64,000 bases of DNA from Devosia sp. Root413D1 (GCF_001425235.1 NZ_LMEA01000009.1:124001-188000), one strand, 5' to 3'; shown: positions 25,739 through 34,254, counted from the first letter of the stretch. Made by a program: numbers and translations. Notes: generated by a model not told the origin, from the letters alone.

Positions 25739-26566
25739 ATGTCCGTGGCATCAAAGGCCAATATCGATGCCTGGTTCGAGCGTATCGGCTTTGCCGGCTC
25801 GATCGCTCCCTCGCTGGAGACGCTGAGCCAATTGCATCAGCTGCATCCGGCGGCCATCCCTTACGAAAACCTCGATCCGCTGATGGGCGCGCCGGTCCGG
25901 CTCGACCTCGCCAACCTGCAGCAGAAGCTGCTGTTCGATCGTCGTGGTGGCTATTGCTTCGAGCACAACCTCCTGTTCAAGGCGATGCTCGAGGAGCTCG
26001 ACTTCGAGGTGAAGATGCACGGCGCCCGCGTGCTGTGGGGCCTCGCCGAGGGCGAGGAGCCGCCATTGCGCCACCTGGTGCTGACAGTCGAAGTTGCCGG
26101 TGTCACCTATCTCGCCGATGTCGGTTTCGGCGGCCAGACCGCCACGGCGCCGCTCCGGCTGCGCGCCGACGCGCCCCAGGCCACCCCGCTCGACACCTAC
26201 CGCCTGCTCGAAGCCGACGGCACCTGGCAGGTGGAGATCGAGATCGCCGGTGCGTGGCACGCGCTTTACAGCTTCGAGCGCACCGAACGCAGCATGGACG
26301 AGCTGGCCAGGCTGAACGATGAAGCCGACTCGTCGCCGTTCTTCACCCAGAACCTGCTGGTCGCCAAGGTCGAGAAGGCCCGGCGCGTCGCCCTGTTCAA
26401 TAGGAAGCTCAACATCCACACCGTCGGCGCGCCGAGCGAGGGCCGGCTGATCAATTCGACCACCGAACTGCGCGAGCTGCTCACCGGCACCTTCGGTCTG
26501 CAGCTGCCCAATGATGAGCGGCTCGAACTGGCGCTGCAAAAGATCATCGAACGCGAGTCCGACTGA
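25739..26566 (+). CDS. nat: Arylamine N-acetyltransferase
   Basis: A 275-residue NAT that transfers acetyl from acetyl-CoA to arylamines or hydrazines. The cysteine-protease-like triad is complete: Cys73 in RGGYCFEHN, His112 in LRHLVL and Asp127 in LADVGFGG. PYENLDPLMG at about 41-50 is also characteristic. The ATG at 25739 follows GGTGGGG closely and gives the usual length; earlier in-frame starts (25685, 25712) lack a ribosome-binding site. The stop overlaps the next gene by one base, starting a run of coupled genes (YdeI-like, DUF1697, ribokinase-like). Confidence 0.93.
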   Translation: MSVASKANIDAWFERIGFAGSIAPSLETLSQLHQLHPAAIPYENLDPLMGAPVRLDLANLQQKLLFDRRGGYCFEHNLLFKAMLEELDFEVKMHGARVLWGLAEGEEPPLRHLVLTVEVAGVTYLADVGFGGQTATAPLRLRADAPQATPLDTYRLLEADGTWQVEIEIAGAWHALYSFERTERSMDELARLNDEADSSPFFTQNLLVAKVEKARRVALFNRKLNIHTVGAPSEGRLINSTTELRELLTGTFGLQLPNDERLELALQKIIERESD

Positions 26567-27168
26567 TGGCGCCAGTCTATGTCGACCCCGACAAGGTGCT
26601 CGAATTCAAGGACGAGCAGGCCTTCTACGATTGGCTCAGCCAGCACCACGACAGCTGGGATGAAGTCTGGATCAAGATCCACAAGGTCGGCTCTGGCCTG
26701 CCCTCGATCACCGCCAAAGAGGCGATCGACGCCATCCTCTGCTGGGGCTGGATCGACGCGGTGCGCAAGGGCTTTGACGACAAGAGCTTCCTGCAGCGCT
26801 ACACCCGCCGCGGCCGGAAAAGCATCTGGAGCAAGATCAACGTCGACAATGTCGCGCGGCTGGTCAAATCCGGCCGGATGACCGAGCACGGCATGAAGCA
26901 TGTCGAGGCCGCCAAGGCCGACGGCCGCTGGGACAAGGCCTACGGCGCCGGCAAGGACATGAAGATCCCCGATGATCTCCAGGCGGCAATCGACGCCGAA
27001 CCGGCGGCCAAAGAGATGCTCGGCCGGCTCAGCGAGCAGAACCGCTTCGCCATTGCTTTCCGCACCCACAACATGAAGACCGAGGCCGGGCGGAAAAAGA
27101 AGATCGAGAGCTTCGTCGAGATGCTGAAGCGCGGCGAGACCATCCATCCGCAGGGCAAGCAGAAGTGA
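26566..27168 (+). CDS. YdeI/OmdA family protein
   Basis: A 200-residue protein of the YdeI/OmpD-associated family. FKDEQAFYDWLSQHHDSWDEVWIKIHK, the conserved block EAIDAILCWGWIDAVRKGFDDKSFLQRYTRRGRKSIWSKIN and a lysine-rich C terminus match the pattern. Family members have been linked to bacteriocin or envelope-stress resistance, but the biochemical role is unknown. It is coupled to nat (one-base overlap) and to the DUF1697 gene (four-base overlap). Confidence 0.88.
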   Translation: MAPVYVDPDKVLEFKDEQAFYDWLSQHHDSWDEVWIKIHKVGSGLPSITAKEAIDAILCWGWIDAVRKGFDDKSFLQRYTRRGRKSIWSKINVDNVARLVKSGRMTEHGMKHVEAAKADGRWDKAYGAGKDMKIPDDLQAAIDAEPAAKEMLGRLSEQNRFAIAFRTHNMKTEAGRKKKIESFVEMLKRGETIHPQGKQK

Positions 27169-27683
27169 CCGTCTGGGTGGCGTTCCTGCGCGCCGTCAAT
27201 GTCGGCAAGCGCCAGATGAAGATGGCGGAACTGCAGGCGCTCTGCGCCGAGCTCGGCTACACGGGCATCAAGACCATCCTCGCCAGCGGCAATGTGCGCT
27301 TCGAGTGTGGGCACGACCCCAAGGCGGAATTGGAAGCGGCGATCGAAAAACGCTGGGGCTGGTTTTCCGAGGCGGTAATGCGCTCGGGCCCCGAGATCGA
27401 GGCCATGCTGGCGGCAAAACCCTTCGCGGCCTATCCGGAGGCGGGGAACTTCCACCGCTACGTCATGCTGTTCGACAAGCCGTTGCCCGCGGGCGCGAGC
27501 TATACCGGCGTTCCCGAAAATTACGACGTGGTGCGGGTCGAGGCGCGCGAAATCTATCTCGTCGGCTACCGCCAGTCCGACGGTCGGCACGGTCCGGGGC
27601 TGGACAAGTTCGACCGGCAGTTGGAGAAGGGCGCGGTCGCTACCATGCGCAACTGGAACACCATCCCCAAGGTCCTCAATTGA
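27165..27683 (+). CDS. DUF1697 domain-containing protein
   Basis: A 172-residue protein starting at GTG 27165 with the DUF1697 signature WVAFLRAVNVGKRQMKMAELQALCAELGYTGIKTILASGNVRFE, and near the end ATMRNWNTIPKVLN, equivalent to the conserved TxRNxxTxxKL. The family has a ferredoxin-like fold and no established function. It overlaps its neighbours by four bases on both sides (GTGA and TTGA), so it is translationally coupled in the nat-ydeI-DUF1697-kinase run. Confidence 0.93.
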   Translation: MTVWVAFLRAVNVGKRQMKMAELQALCAELGYTGIKTILASGNVRFECGHDPKAELEAAIEKRWGWFSEAVMRSGPEIEAMLAAKPFAAYPEAGNFHRYVMLFDKPLPAGASYTGVPENYDVVRVEAREIYLVGYRQSDGRHGPGLDKFDRQLEKGAVATMRNWNTIPKVLN

Positions 27684-28573
27684 TCACTGTCCTCGGCTCC
27701 ACCAATCTCGACCTGATCGGCACCGTCAGCCGCATCCCCAAGCCCGGCGAGACCGTGCCCGGGGACCAGTTCTCGATGGCGGCCGGCGGCAAGGGCGCCA
27801 ACCAGGCGCTGGCCGCCCGTCGCGCTGGAGCCGAGGTCCGGATGTTCGCTGCCGCCGGCACCGACAGTTTCGCCGATGAAGCGCTGAAGCTGCTGCGCGC
27901 CGACGGTGTGGACCTCACCCACGTGCGCGTCGTCGAAGGCGCCACCGGCATCGCCATGATCTTCGTCGATGAGGCCGGCGAGAACGTCATCGCCATCCTC
28001 CCCGGCGCCAACGGCACCATGGGGCGGGCTGACGCCGATGCAGCGCTCGAGGGGCTGGGCATCGGCTCGGTGCTGATGCTGCAGCAGGAGATTCCGCAGG
28101 CCGCCACCGAGCGAGCGCTGGAGCTGGCCAAGGCCCAGGGCGTCGTCTCGATCCTCAACACCGCGCCGTTCCTGAAGACCACCAAGGCCGTGGCCGAACA
28201 GGCCTCGATCGTCATCGCCAACGAAACCGAGTTTGAACTCTTGACCGGCGCCGGCGTCGACCGGCTCGATGCCGCGATGACCGATTGGGCCAGATCGCAG
28301 AATCAGACGGTGATCGTCACCCTCGGCCCCGACGGCGCCCGCGCCGCCACCCCGACCGGCAGCTTCGCCGTTCCGGCAATGAAGGTCGATCCGGTCGACA
28401 CCGTCGGCGCAGGCGACACCTTCTGCGGCTACCTGGCGGCAGGGCTGGATCGCGGCCTCGACCTCGAAGCCGCCATGCGCCGCGCCGCCGTGGCCGCCAG
28501 TCTTGCGGTGCTGAAGCCGGGCGCGCAACCGTCTGTGCCGTACCTGCGCGACGTCGAGGCGGCGCTGAAGTAG
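27680..28573 (+). CDS. Ribokinase-like PfkB family carbohydrate kinase
   Basis: A 297-residue PfkB-family kinase closest in pattern to ribokinase: MITVLGSTNLDLIGTVSRIPKPGET at the start, sugar-binding GGKGANQALAARRAG near residue 40, and the C-terminal catalytic DTVGAGDTFCGYLAAGLD with the Asp base. It phosphorylates ribose or a similar sugar using ATP. The start is TTG at 27680, inferred from the family N terminus and a four-base overlap with the DUF1697 stop. No ribose transporter lies nearby, so the physiological substrate is uncertain. Confidence 0.88.
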   Translation: MITVLGSTNLDLIGTVSRIPKPGETVPGDQFSMAAGGKGANQALAARRAGAEVRMFAAAGTDSFADEALKLLRADGVDLTHVRVVEGATGIAMIFVDEAGENVIAILPGANGTMGRADADAALEGLGIGSVLMLQQEIPQAATERALELAKAQGVVSILNTAPFLKTTKAVAEQASIVIANETEFELLTGAGVDRLDAAMTDWARSQNQTVIVTLGPDGARAATPTGSFAVPAMKVDPVDTVGAGDTFCGYLAAGLDRGLDLEAAMRRAAVAASLAVLKPGAQPSVPYLRDVEAALK

Positions 28574-28579
28574 GGCGGC

Positions 28580-28969
28580 ATGGAGCGGGTCTGGCTTGGG
28601 GGCAAGGTTGTTGAACTGATCCCCAGCATACATGCCGACGAGCGCGGCGCTCTCGCCGCCCTGGCGTTCGACCGGCATCGCTTTGCCGCGGTCAGGAGCT
28701 TCATCGTCGAGGCCCCGGATGGGGCCCGCCGGGGCGGCCACGGACATCACCGGGGCCGGCAGCTGCTGGTGCGGCTGTCCGGCAGCATCGACGTCGAGCT
28801 CCGCTATGGTGGAACCGTCGAGCGGCTGACCCTCGATGACAGGCTCCGTGCTGTTCTTGTCGAGCCGCCGGTCTGGGCCAGTCAGACCTATCGGGGCGAG
28901 CGCGCGAGCCTGCTGGTTCTGTGCGACACCGCCTACGATCCCGACGACTACTCCGAGGACCCCGTCTAG
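28580..28969 (+). CDS. FdtA/QdtA-like cupin (WxcM-like) protein
   Basis: A 129-residue single-domain cupin of the sugar 3,4-ketoisomerase type (FdtA, QdtA, WxcM C-terminal). Family marks are IPSIHADERGALAALAF, RRGGHGHHRGRQLLVRLSGSIDVEL with the paired His residues, and the C-terminal VLCDTAYDPDDY. Such enzymes isomerise dTDP-4-keto-6-deoxyglucose on the way to unusual amino sugars for O-antigen or S-layer glycans. Its stop shares one base with the start of the following FAD enzyme. No dTDP-sugar aminotransferase is in view. Confidence 0.82.
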   Translation: MERVWLGGKVVELIPSIHADERGALAALAFDRHRFAAVRSFIVEAPDGARRGGHGHHRGRQLLVRLSGSIDVELRYGGTVERLTLDDRLRAVLVEPPVWASQTYRGERASLLVLCDTAYDPDDYSEDPV

Positions 28970-30180
28970 TGCCTCGTAAACGCATCGCCGTACTCGGCGC
29001 TGGTATTCTCGGCTCTAGCCTGGCGCTTTTGCTCGCCCGCCGTGGCCACGACGTGACCGTGTACGACAAGGAGAGTGAGCCGGTCGCCTGCGCCAGCCGC
29101 TGGAACGAAGGTAAGATCCACCTGGGATATCTGTACGGGGCAGATGACAGTCTCAGGACGGCCCGGCACATCCTCCCCGGCAGCCTCAGCTTCGGGCGCG
29201 TGCTGTCCGAGCTGCTGGAGGCCGACCTCAGGCCGCACACTACCTCCAGAGATGACATCTACCTCGTACATCGCAACTCGGTCGTCGACGCCGCCACCCT
29301 GGAGCGGACCTTCGGCCGGATCGACGACCTGCTGCACGAGCACCCGGGGGCGCGGAACTACCTGGTCGATGTCTCGGCGGCACGGAGCCGGAAGCTCTCG
29401 CCGGCCAAATGGGGCGAGATCAGCACCTCAGACGAGGTGGTTGCCGGATACGAAGTTCCCGAACGCTCGATCAACACGCAGTGGGTCGCCGGGAGCCTGG
29501 CCGCGGCGCTGCGCAGCCAACCCCGCGTCACGTTGCGGCTGGAGACGACGATCACCGAGGCAAAGCCCGTGGCCGGCGTCGATGGGAAATGGCAGGTGGC
29601 TACCAACGATGGGGCGCGGGAGCAGTTTGACGTGGTGGTCAATGCGCTGTGGGAAGGTCGCCTTGCCGTGGACCTGACTGCGGGCATCACGCCCGAGCCG
29701 GGATGGTCGCACCGCTTCCGCTATTGCCTCTTCATTCGCACCAAACGACCGGTTGCGTTGCGAAGCGCCCTCATCACCGTCGGAGGTTTTGGCGACGTCA
29801 AAAACTACAATGGACGCGACTTCTACATGTCCTGGTACCCGGTCGGCATGGTCAGGCAGGGCAGCGGCATCACCCTCGAGCGACCCGAAGCGCTGGACGC
29901 GGCGGCTACAGAACGATTCGCCGACGCCGTACGAGCTCGGCTGGGGACCCTGCTCCCAGGGACCGAGGCGGTTTTCGAGGCGGCCGAGGACATCAAGGTC
30001 CGGGGCGGCTTCGTCTTCGCCCAGGCCAGGGGATCGGTCGACGACCCCGCGGCGAGCATCCATCGGCGCGACCGTTTCGGCGTGCAGCGCGAAGGCAGCT
30101 ACTATTCCGTCGACACCGGCAAGTACTCTACTGCACCGTGGATGGCCGAGCAGCTGGCCGCCGAGATTTCGGGAGGGTAG
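28969..30180 (+). CDS. FAD-dependent oxidoreductase (DAO family)
   Basis: A 403-residue flavoprotein beginning at GTG 28969 with the dinucleotide-binding motif IAVLGAGILGSSLALLLARRGHDVTVYDKE. The body resembles the D-amino-acid-oxidase/glycine-oxidase fold, with an ASRWNEGKIHLGY segment after the FAD site and a C-terminal VDTGKYSTAPWMAEQLA. The reaction is unknown. It is coupled to the cupin gene by a one-base overlap and followed after five bases by a glycosyltransferase, so it may act on a nucleotide sugar or lipid-linked intermediate in surface polysaccharide synthesis. Confidence 0.78.
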   Translation: MPRKRIAVLGAGILGSSLALLLARRGHDVTVYDKESEPVACASRWNEGKIHLGYLYGADDSLRTARHILPGSLSFGRVLSELLEADLRPHTTSRDDIYLVHRNSVVDAATLERTFGRIDDLLHEHPGARNYLVDVSAARSRKLSPAKWGEISTSDEVVAGYEVPERSINTQWVAGSLAAALRSQPRVTLRLETTITEAKPVAGVDGKWQVATNDGAREQFDVVVNALWEGRLAVDLTAGITPEPGWSHRFRYCLFIRTKRPVALRSALITVGGFGDVKNYNGRDFYMSWYPVGMVRQGSGITLERPEALDAAATERFADAVRARLGTLLPGTEAVFEAAEDIKVRGGFVFAQARGSVDDPAASIHRRDRFGVQREGSYYSVDTGKYSTAPWMAEQLAAEISGG

Positions 30181-30185
30181 CGGCC

Positions 30186-31052
30186 GTGCTGGACCAATCC
30201 TTGCCGCCGGTCGCGCCCTGGCAGCCGAAGGTGACCGCGCTGGTCCCCTGCTACAACTCCGCCGCCTTCGTCACCCGGGCGCTCGATAGTCTCGCCGCCC
30301 AGACCTGGCCGAACCTCGAGATCCTGATCGGTGAGGATTGCTCGACCGACAATACCTTCGACATCGTCACCGCCTTTGCGGCGACCCGCGGCGATGTGCG
30401 CGTCCTGCGGCGCAGTGAAAATCTCGGCTGGCTGCGCAACGCCAACGACCTGATGGCCAACGCCACCGGCGAGCTGATGTTCTTCGCCTTCCACGACGAT
30501 GCGGTCGAGCCGAGCTATGTCGAAAAGCTCGTCGCGGCGCTGCGCGACAACCCCGGCGCGGTGCTGGCCTATACCGATATGCAGCTGTTCCAGCCGGATG
30601 GGTCGGGCGAGATCAAGGTGTTCGACGCCCTTGCCGCCACCCACACACCATTGGCGCGCGGCCTGGTGATGGGCGGCCTCGTGACCGACTGGTGGCTGCC
30701 TAATCGCGGACTGTTCCGCTCCTGGGCCTTCGCACGGGCCGGTGGGATCAAACCCAATGCCGAAGGTGAGTTCTCGGCCGACTGGACCTGGCTCCTGCAT
30801 CTGTCGCTGCTCGGCGATTTCGTCCGCGTGCCCGAAACGCTCTGCCGAAAATACTTCCAGAAAACCAGCCTCAGCCGGAACTGGGCCTTCAGCCCCGCGC
30901 AGCGCCGCGCCCTGCGCCAGGCTGGCATGCGCGAGGTGTGGAACAGCCGGCTCGACCTGCCACGCCGCGCCGTCCTGGCCGTCTATATCGGGCTGAACCT
31001 GGCGCGGCTGGGCGTGCTGTGGCGCCGGGTCACCGCACCAACTGGCCGCTAG
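30186..31052 (+). CDS. Family 2 glycosyltransferase
   Basis: A 288-residue GT-A fold transferase starting at GTG 30186. Marks are VTALVPCYNSAAFVTRALDSLAAQTWPNLEILIGEDCSTDNT and the metal-binding acidic motif in FHDDAVEPSYVEKL. The last residues (about 255-280) are amphipathic to hydrophobic and may touch the membrane. It probably adds a sugar to a surface glycan. Its stop codon is the first triplet of an R4 repeat (31050-31176), which suggests the repeat was inserted at the gene end. Confidence 0.88.
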   Translation: MLDQSLPPVAPWQPKVTALVPCYNSAAFVTRALDSLAAQTWPNLEILIGEDCSTDNTFDIVTAFAATRGDVRVLRRSENLGWLRNANDLMANATGELMFFAFHDDAVEPSYVEKLVAALRDNPGAVLAYTDMQLFQPDGSGEIKVFDALAATHTPLARGLVMGGLVTDWWLPNRGLFRSWAFARAGGIKPNAEGEFSADWTWLLHLSLLGDFVRVPETLCRKYFQKTSLSRNWAFSPAQRRALRQAGMREVWNSRLDLPRRAVLAVYIGLNLARLGVLWRRVTAPTGR

Positions 31053-31176
31053 AGCGCTTTCAGGAAAAAGCCTGTCCCGCGAAGGCGGAGCATGCAGACT
31101 TTCCTCCTCGAAAGCGCGACCAAATCAAAGACCTGGAGCATTTCATCGATTCAACGAAACGGTGAAAATGCTCTAG
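31050..31176. repeat. R4 dispersed element, copy 1
   Basis: Starts with TAGAGCGCTTTCAGGAAAA, contains GAAAGCGCGACCAAATCAAA, and ends with GGTGAAAATGCTCTA. The outer GCGCTTTC/GAAAGCGC and GAGCATTTCA/TGAAA-TGCTC pairs form two hairpins. A closely related copy lies at 35421-35520. The TAG at the left end and the CTA at the right end supply the stop codons of the two converging glycosyltransferase genes. Confidence 0.85.
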
Positions 31177-32045
31177 TCCAGCTTCACTCGCTGTTCGTAG
31201 GCCCTGAGCATCGGTTCGAGGTGATCCTCGAACAGCAGCCCCGGCTTTTCCTCGAGCGCCATCGGGTAGGCGGCTTCGGCGGCGAGCGACAGGCCGAGGA
31301 AGGCGATCAGGCCTTCCGCCGCACCGGGGGCGGCGAAGCGGTAGTGGCCGGTTTCCAGCCGTTGCAGCAGCGCTTTCTTCGAGGCGATCATCTTCTCGGT
31401 GACGCCGATGCCGTTGCTCATCGAGCTCGAGAGCTTGACGTAGTCGTGCTGTGGCGTGCCGAGGTGGTGAACGGTTCCGGCGGTGCGCCAGAGCTGCATC
31501 AGCAGCTCCAGGTCGGTCATGTTGGTGAGTTCGAGATCGTAGCGCGCGTCGCAGCGCCGGCGGTCCCAGACGATCATCGAGTCCATCGACAAGTTGACGA
31601 ACTTGTAGGCGCCGGGGGTCAGCACCCGGTCCTCGCCGTCACCGACGAAACGCAGGTGCGTGTAGCCGTCATCCATCACCTCGAGCGCCGAAGCAACGAT
31701 CGGGTGCTCGGCCAGCGCCGCGACGGCCAGCTCGAGCTTCCGCGGTTTCAGCCGGTCGTCGGCATCGAGGATGGCCACATAGGGGGCGCTGATGCGGTCG
31801 AGCGCCAGGTTGCGGGCCCGCGACGCACCGGCGCCGACCCGGCCGGAGCTGAGGAAATGGAAGCGCTCGTCGACGAGACCGGCACGGCCGAGCAGCTCTT
31901 CGTAGTCCTCGCCGTCATCGGTGACGATCCAGGCCTCCCAGTCCGCATGAGTCTGCTGGAGGACGCTGCGAACCGCCTGTTCAATCAGGCTCTCGGCCTT
32001 GTAGGCGGGGATCACCACCGCCACCGTGCTGTCGGTCAAAGTCAT
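31173..32045 (-). CDS. Family 2 glycosyltransferase
   Basis: A 290-residue GT2 transferase: TVAVVIPAYKAESLIEQAVRSVLQQTHADWEAWIVTDDGED at the N terminus and the DxD-type metal site in YVAILDADDRLKP at about residue 95. A basic linker and helical C terminus follow. It converges on the other GT2 gene with only an R4 element between them. The ATG at 32045 is the only start that keeps the family N terminus. The substrate is unknown; a surface polysaccharide role is likely. Confidence 0.88.
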   Translation of the reverse strand: MTLTDSTVAVVIPAYKAESLIEQAVRSVLQQTHADWEAWIVTDDGEDYEELLGRAGLVDERFHFLSSGRVGAGASRARNLALDRISAPYVAILDADDRLKPRKLELAVAALAEHPIVASALEVMDDGYTHLRFVGDGEDRVLTPGAYKFVNLSMDSMIVWDRRRCDARYDLELTNMTDLELLMQLWRTAGTVHHLGTPQHDYVKLSSSMSNGIGVTEKMIASKKALLQRLETGHYRFAAPGAAEGLIAFLGLSLAAEAAYPMALEEKPGLLFEDHLEPMLRAYEQRVKLD

Positions 32046-32104
32046 GCTCCCCGCCGGGGCGGCGGTCTTGATTGGGAAGGGTCCCAGACCCATATCACGG
32101 GCAT

Positions 32105-32168
32105 GGAACGGCGCCACTGAAACTCGGGCCGCTCCACACCGTTGCTTGGAACAAGGACGATACGGATG
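32105..32168 (+). promoter_or_regulatory. ROSE-like RNA thermometer upstream of hsp20
   Basis: The hsp20 leader folds into two hairpins. The first pairs GGAACGGC (32105-32112) with GCCGCTCC (32128-32135), with one A-C mismatch. The second, ending at the start codon, pairs CCGT with ACGG (32139-32142, 32162-32165). Inside it TTGCTT faces the Shine-Dalgarno AAGGA (32153-32157). The TTGCT opposite AGGA arrangement is the hallmark of ROSE elements, which free the ribosome-binding site on heat shock in rhizobial small heat-shock genes. Confidence 0.55.
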
Positions 32169-32585
32169 TCGCGCGTCTCCATGTTTTCGGCGCCCTTCCT
32201 GCTCGGCTTCGACGCGTTCGAGGAACGCATCGATCGGTTGAGCAAAGCCGCCGATGGCTACCCGCCTTACAATATCGAGCGCTCGCTCGATAACGAGGGC
32301 GCGGAGACCTTTCTGATTTCCATCGCTGTCGCGGGGTTCGGCCTGGCCGACCTCGAGGTGACGGTGGAGGATAACCAGCTGCTGATCCGCGGCCGGCAGA
32401 AAGACGACGCCAGCCGGCAGTACCTGCATCGCGGCATCGCCGCGCGGCAGTTCCAGCGAAACTTCCTCCTCGCCGACGGCATGGTGGTCAAAGACGCGAT
32501 GTTACGGAACGGCATGCTGATGCTCGCAGTTGTTCGTCCGAGAGCCGAAAAGATCGCCCGCCGTATCGAGATCCGTTCTGCCTAG
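32166..32585 (+). CDS. Small heat-shock protein, Hsp20/IbpA type
   Basis: A 139-residue class A alpha-crystallin-type chaperone that holds unfolding proteins. The start MSRVSMFSAPFLLGFDAFEERIDRL, the block YPPYNIERSLDNEGAETFLISIAVAGF, the consensus FQRNFLLADGMVVKDAMLRNGMLMLAV and a C-terminal I-x-I anchor (RIEI) fit IbpA-like proteins. The ATG at 32166 follows AAGGACGA. A ROSE-like hairpin hides that ribosome-binding site. DUF1150 follows in the same operon. Confidence 0.95.
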   Translation: MSRVSMFSAPFLLGFDAFEERIDRLSKAADGYPPYNIERSLDNEGAETFLISIAVAGFGLADLEVTVEDNQLLIRGRQKDDASRQYLHRGIAARQFQRNFLLADGMVVKDAMLRNGMLMLAVVRPRAEKIARRIEIRSA

Positions 32586-32600
32586 AAAGGGGAACATGAA

Positions 32601-32873
32601 GTGCAAGAGAACAGAGAACACCCCATCGACAATCCCCTGCGGAACCTGACCCCGGCCCAGTTCATGGCGCTCGGCGGCAATGCAGTGGTCTACGTCAAGC
32701 ACGTCAAGGGCGCGGACATGGGTCCGATCCTGCCCGACAGCGAATTCAACGAGGACTCCGACTTCCACATCGTGGTCTCGGCCGACGGCTCGCCGTTGAT
32801 GGTCGGCGACAGCGAGGAAGCGGTCGAGGAATGGCTGAGCGACAAGTCGTTCGGCATCGTGACGCTGCACTGA
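32601..32873 (+). CDS. DUF1150 family protein
   Basis: A 90-residue acidic protein beginning at GTG 32601, with LTPAQFMALGGNAVVYVKHVKGADM and FHIVVSADGSPLMVGDSEEAVEEWLSDKSFGIVTLH. This is the DUF1150 pattern found almost only in Rhizobiales and relatives, usually directly after an hsp20 gene as here (15-base gap). Its role is unknown; the constant pairing suggests a link to heat stress. Confidence 0.92.
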   Translation: MQENREHPIDNPLRNLTPAQFMALGGNAVVYVKHVKGADMGPILPDSEFNEDSDFHIVVSADGSPLMVGDSEEAVEEWLSDKSFGIVTLH

Positions 32874-32880
32874 ACCTGAG

Positions 32881-32998
32881 CCCCTCTGCTTCCCTCCCTC
32901 GCGGCGCTACCGCGTCCGCTAGGAGGGGAGGGATTGAGGGAGGGGGTGATCCTGCGATCACCGATGGACCCCCACCCCTCCCCTCGAGGGAGGGGAGC
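32881..32998. repeat. R2-like inverted repeat, diverged
   Basis: CCCTCCCTCGCGG and GGAGGGATTGAGGGAGGGGG on the left, CCCACCCCTCCCCTCGAGGG on the right. It forms a G/C-tract inverted structure related to the R2 family but more diverged. It lies between DUF1150 and the converging secreted-protein gene. Confidence 0.55.
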
Positions 32999-33014
32999 CG
33001 AAAGCAGTTTCAGC

Positions 33015-33872
33015 TCAGTCGCCGAGGCTGGTGAGGTCGACCTTGTTGACGCTCACCATCTTGGTTTTGCGCACGAAGCCGTAGAGCACGTCAGGCTGCG
33101 AGCGGTCCCAGGCAATGCCCTGGCCGGCAATGGCCAATGGCACGGTGCCAATCCAGCTCAGCGTCGAACCGATCTTGGGTAGCTGCATCACATAGGCTTC
33201 GGCCGGATCGTGACCGCTGAGATAGAGGTTGCCGTCCGGGCCCCACGAGCCGCCCGAGTTCGACATGTCGTCGAACTTTTCCACCACCGCATCCGGAATC
33301 ACATAGGCCGCGGCCACCTGCCAGTCGGGGGTGAAGCGCACCACCTGCGTATTGTATTTGTTGCCATAGGCGACGGGGCTCTTGTCGAACACCCGGTTGT
33401 AGTTGGCAAAGCCGCCCCACCAGCTGCCGTCGGCCGCCCGATCCACCCAGGTAAACGAGCCGATCTGAATGCCGAAGCTGTGGCTCTCGAGGTGGTCGAG
33501 CGTCGCCGCGTCGAAAATCTCCAGCGACGAGGTCATCGGCCATACCGGGTAGTTGGAATGGGCGACATAGATCTTGCCGTCGACCACCGTGGCGCTGTCG
33601 AAATGGCTGGCGCCGATATCCTCGTAGTCGCGGCTGAGCACCAGCTGCTTGCTGTCCTTGGCGTATTTGGCGATCGAGGTGTTGTCGATGGCGTAGAAAT
33701 GCTCGGCGTCGACGCCGATCGCCTGGTTGATCTCGGGAATCTCGAAGCTGTCGAGCACGCTCGAGGTCATCGCCACCGGCTCGGCGGCGAGGCTGAGCGT
33801 AACAACGACAGGGGCAACACAATTGACGGCGACAACAAGCGTTGCCGCCAGCGACAATCTGGCAAACATCAC
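33015..33872 (-). CDS. Secreted beta-propeller-like protein of unknown function
   Basis: A 285-residue protein with a signal peptide (about 1-29; long hydrophobic stretch then SLAAEP). The mature part contains repeated short segments such as AIGVDAEHFYAIDNTSIAKYAKD, GKIYVAHSNYPVWPMTSSLEIFDAATLDHLESHSFG and SWGPDGNLYLSGHDPAEAYVMQLP. These look like blades of a YncE- or glutaminyl-cyclotransferase-like beta-propeller in the periplasm. No catalytic residues can be assigned. It is monocistronic and converges on the DUF1150 gene. Another reading would be a PQQ-like repeat protein without enzyme activity. Confidence 0.6.
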   Translation of the reverse strand: MMFARLSLAATLVVAVNCVAPVVVTLSLAAEPVAMTSSVLDSFEIPEINQAIGVDAEHFYAIDNTSIAKYAKDSKQLVLSRDYEDIGASHFDSATVVDGKIYVAHSNYPVWPMTSSLEIFDAATLDHLESHSFGIQIGSFTWVDRAADGSWWGGFANYNRVFDKSPVAYGNKYNTQVVRFTPDWQVAAAYVIPDAVVEKFDDMSNSGGSWGPDGNLYLSGHDPAEAYVMQLPKIGSTLSWIGTVPLAIAGQGIAWDRSQPDVLYGFVRKTKMVSVNKVDLTSLGD

Positions 33873-34041
33873 ATTCTCCTGAACGGCCTGGGGTGGCGCA
33901 CTTAAGGCGGCGCGACCGCGGAAGACGCTAGGCGTGCTCGGTGAAGCTGGTGTGACGGGGCGGGCTTCCCTACCCCTTGTGGGCAGGGCAATCGCATATG
34001 GGAAGCGCCGGATGAGGGATGCTGCAAAACTCGGCAGCTCC

Positions 34042-34254
34042 CCACGCCCCCCTCTCTGGCGAAAACTAAGGACTTAGCTGCGCTAAGCCCAAGTTTTCGC
34101 TTTCTCCCCCGCCAAGGGGGAGAGTCCAGACGGATACTCAGGAGCAAGTGGAAGGCACTGATCATCTCCCCCTTGGCGGGGGAGAAAGCAAAATCTTAGG
34201 TTTAGCCGTTTGGCTAAGCCTTAGATTTTGCAAGAGAGGGGGCCTGGAGGGCAC
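34042..34254. repeat. R3 double-hairpin repeat, copy 2, in a 446-base gene-free gap
   Basis: The gap 33873-34318 carries the same two modules as 41-223 but in reversed order: first CGAAAACTAAGGACTTAG...CTAAGCCCAAGTTTTCG with the CCGCCAAGGGGGAG arm, then CTCCCCCTTGGCGGGGGAG...CAAGAGAGGGGGCCTGGAGG. A short unrelated stretch (33873-34040) contains nothing I can identify. Confidence 0.8.

Noticed and set aside
33902-34165. 87-codon minus-strand ORF in the R3 repeat
   Set aside because: Runs through the inverted repeat; composition is set by the repeat and there is no ribosome-binding site.
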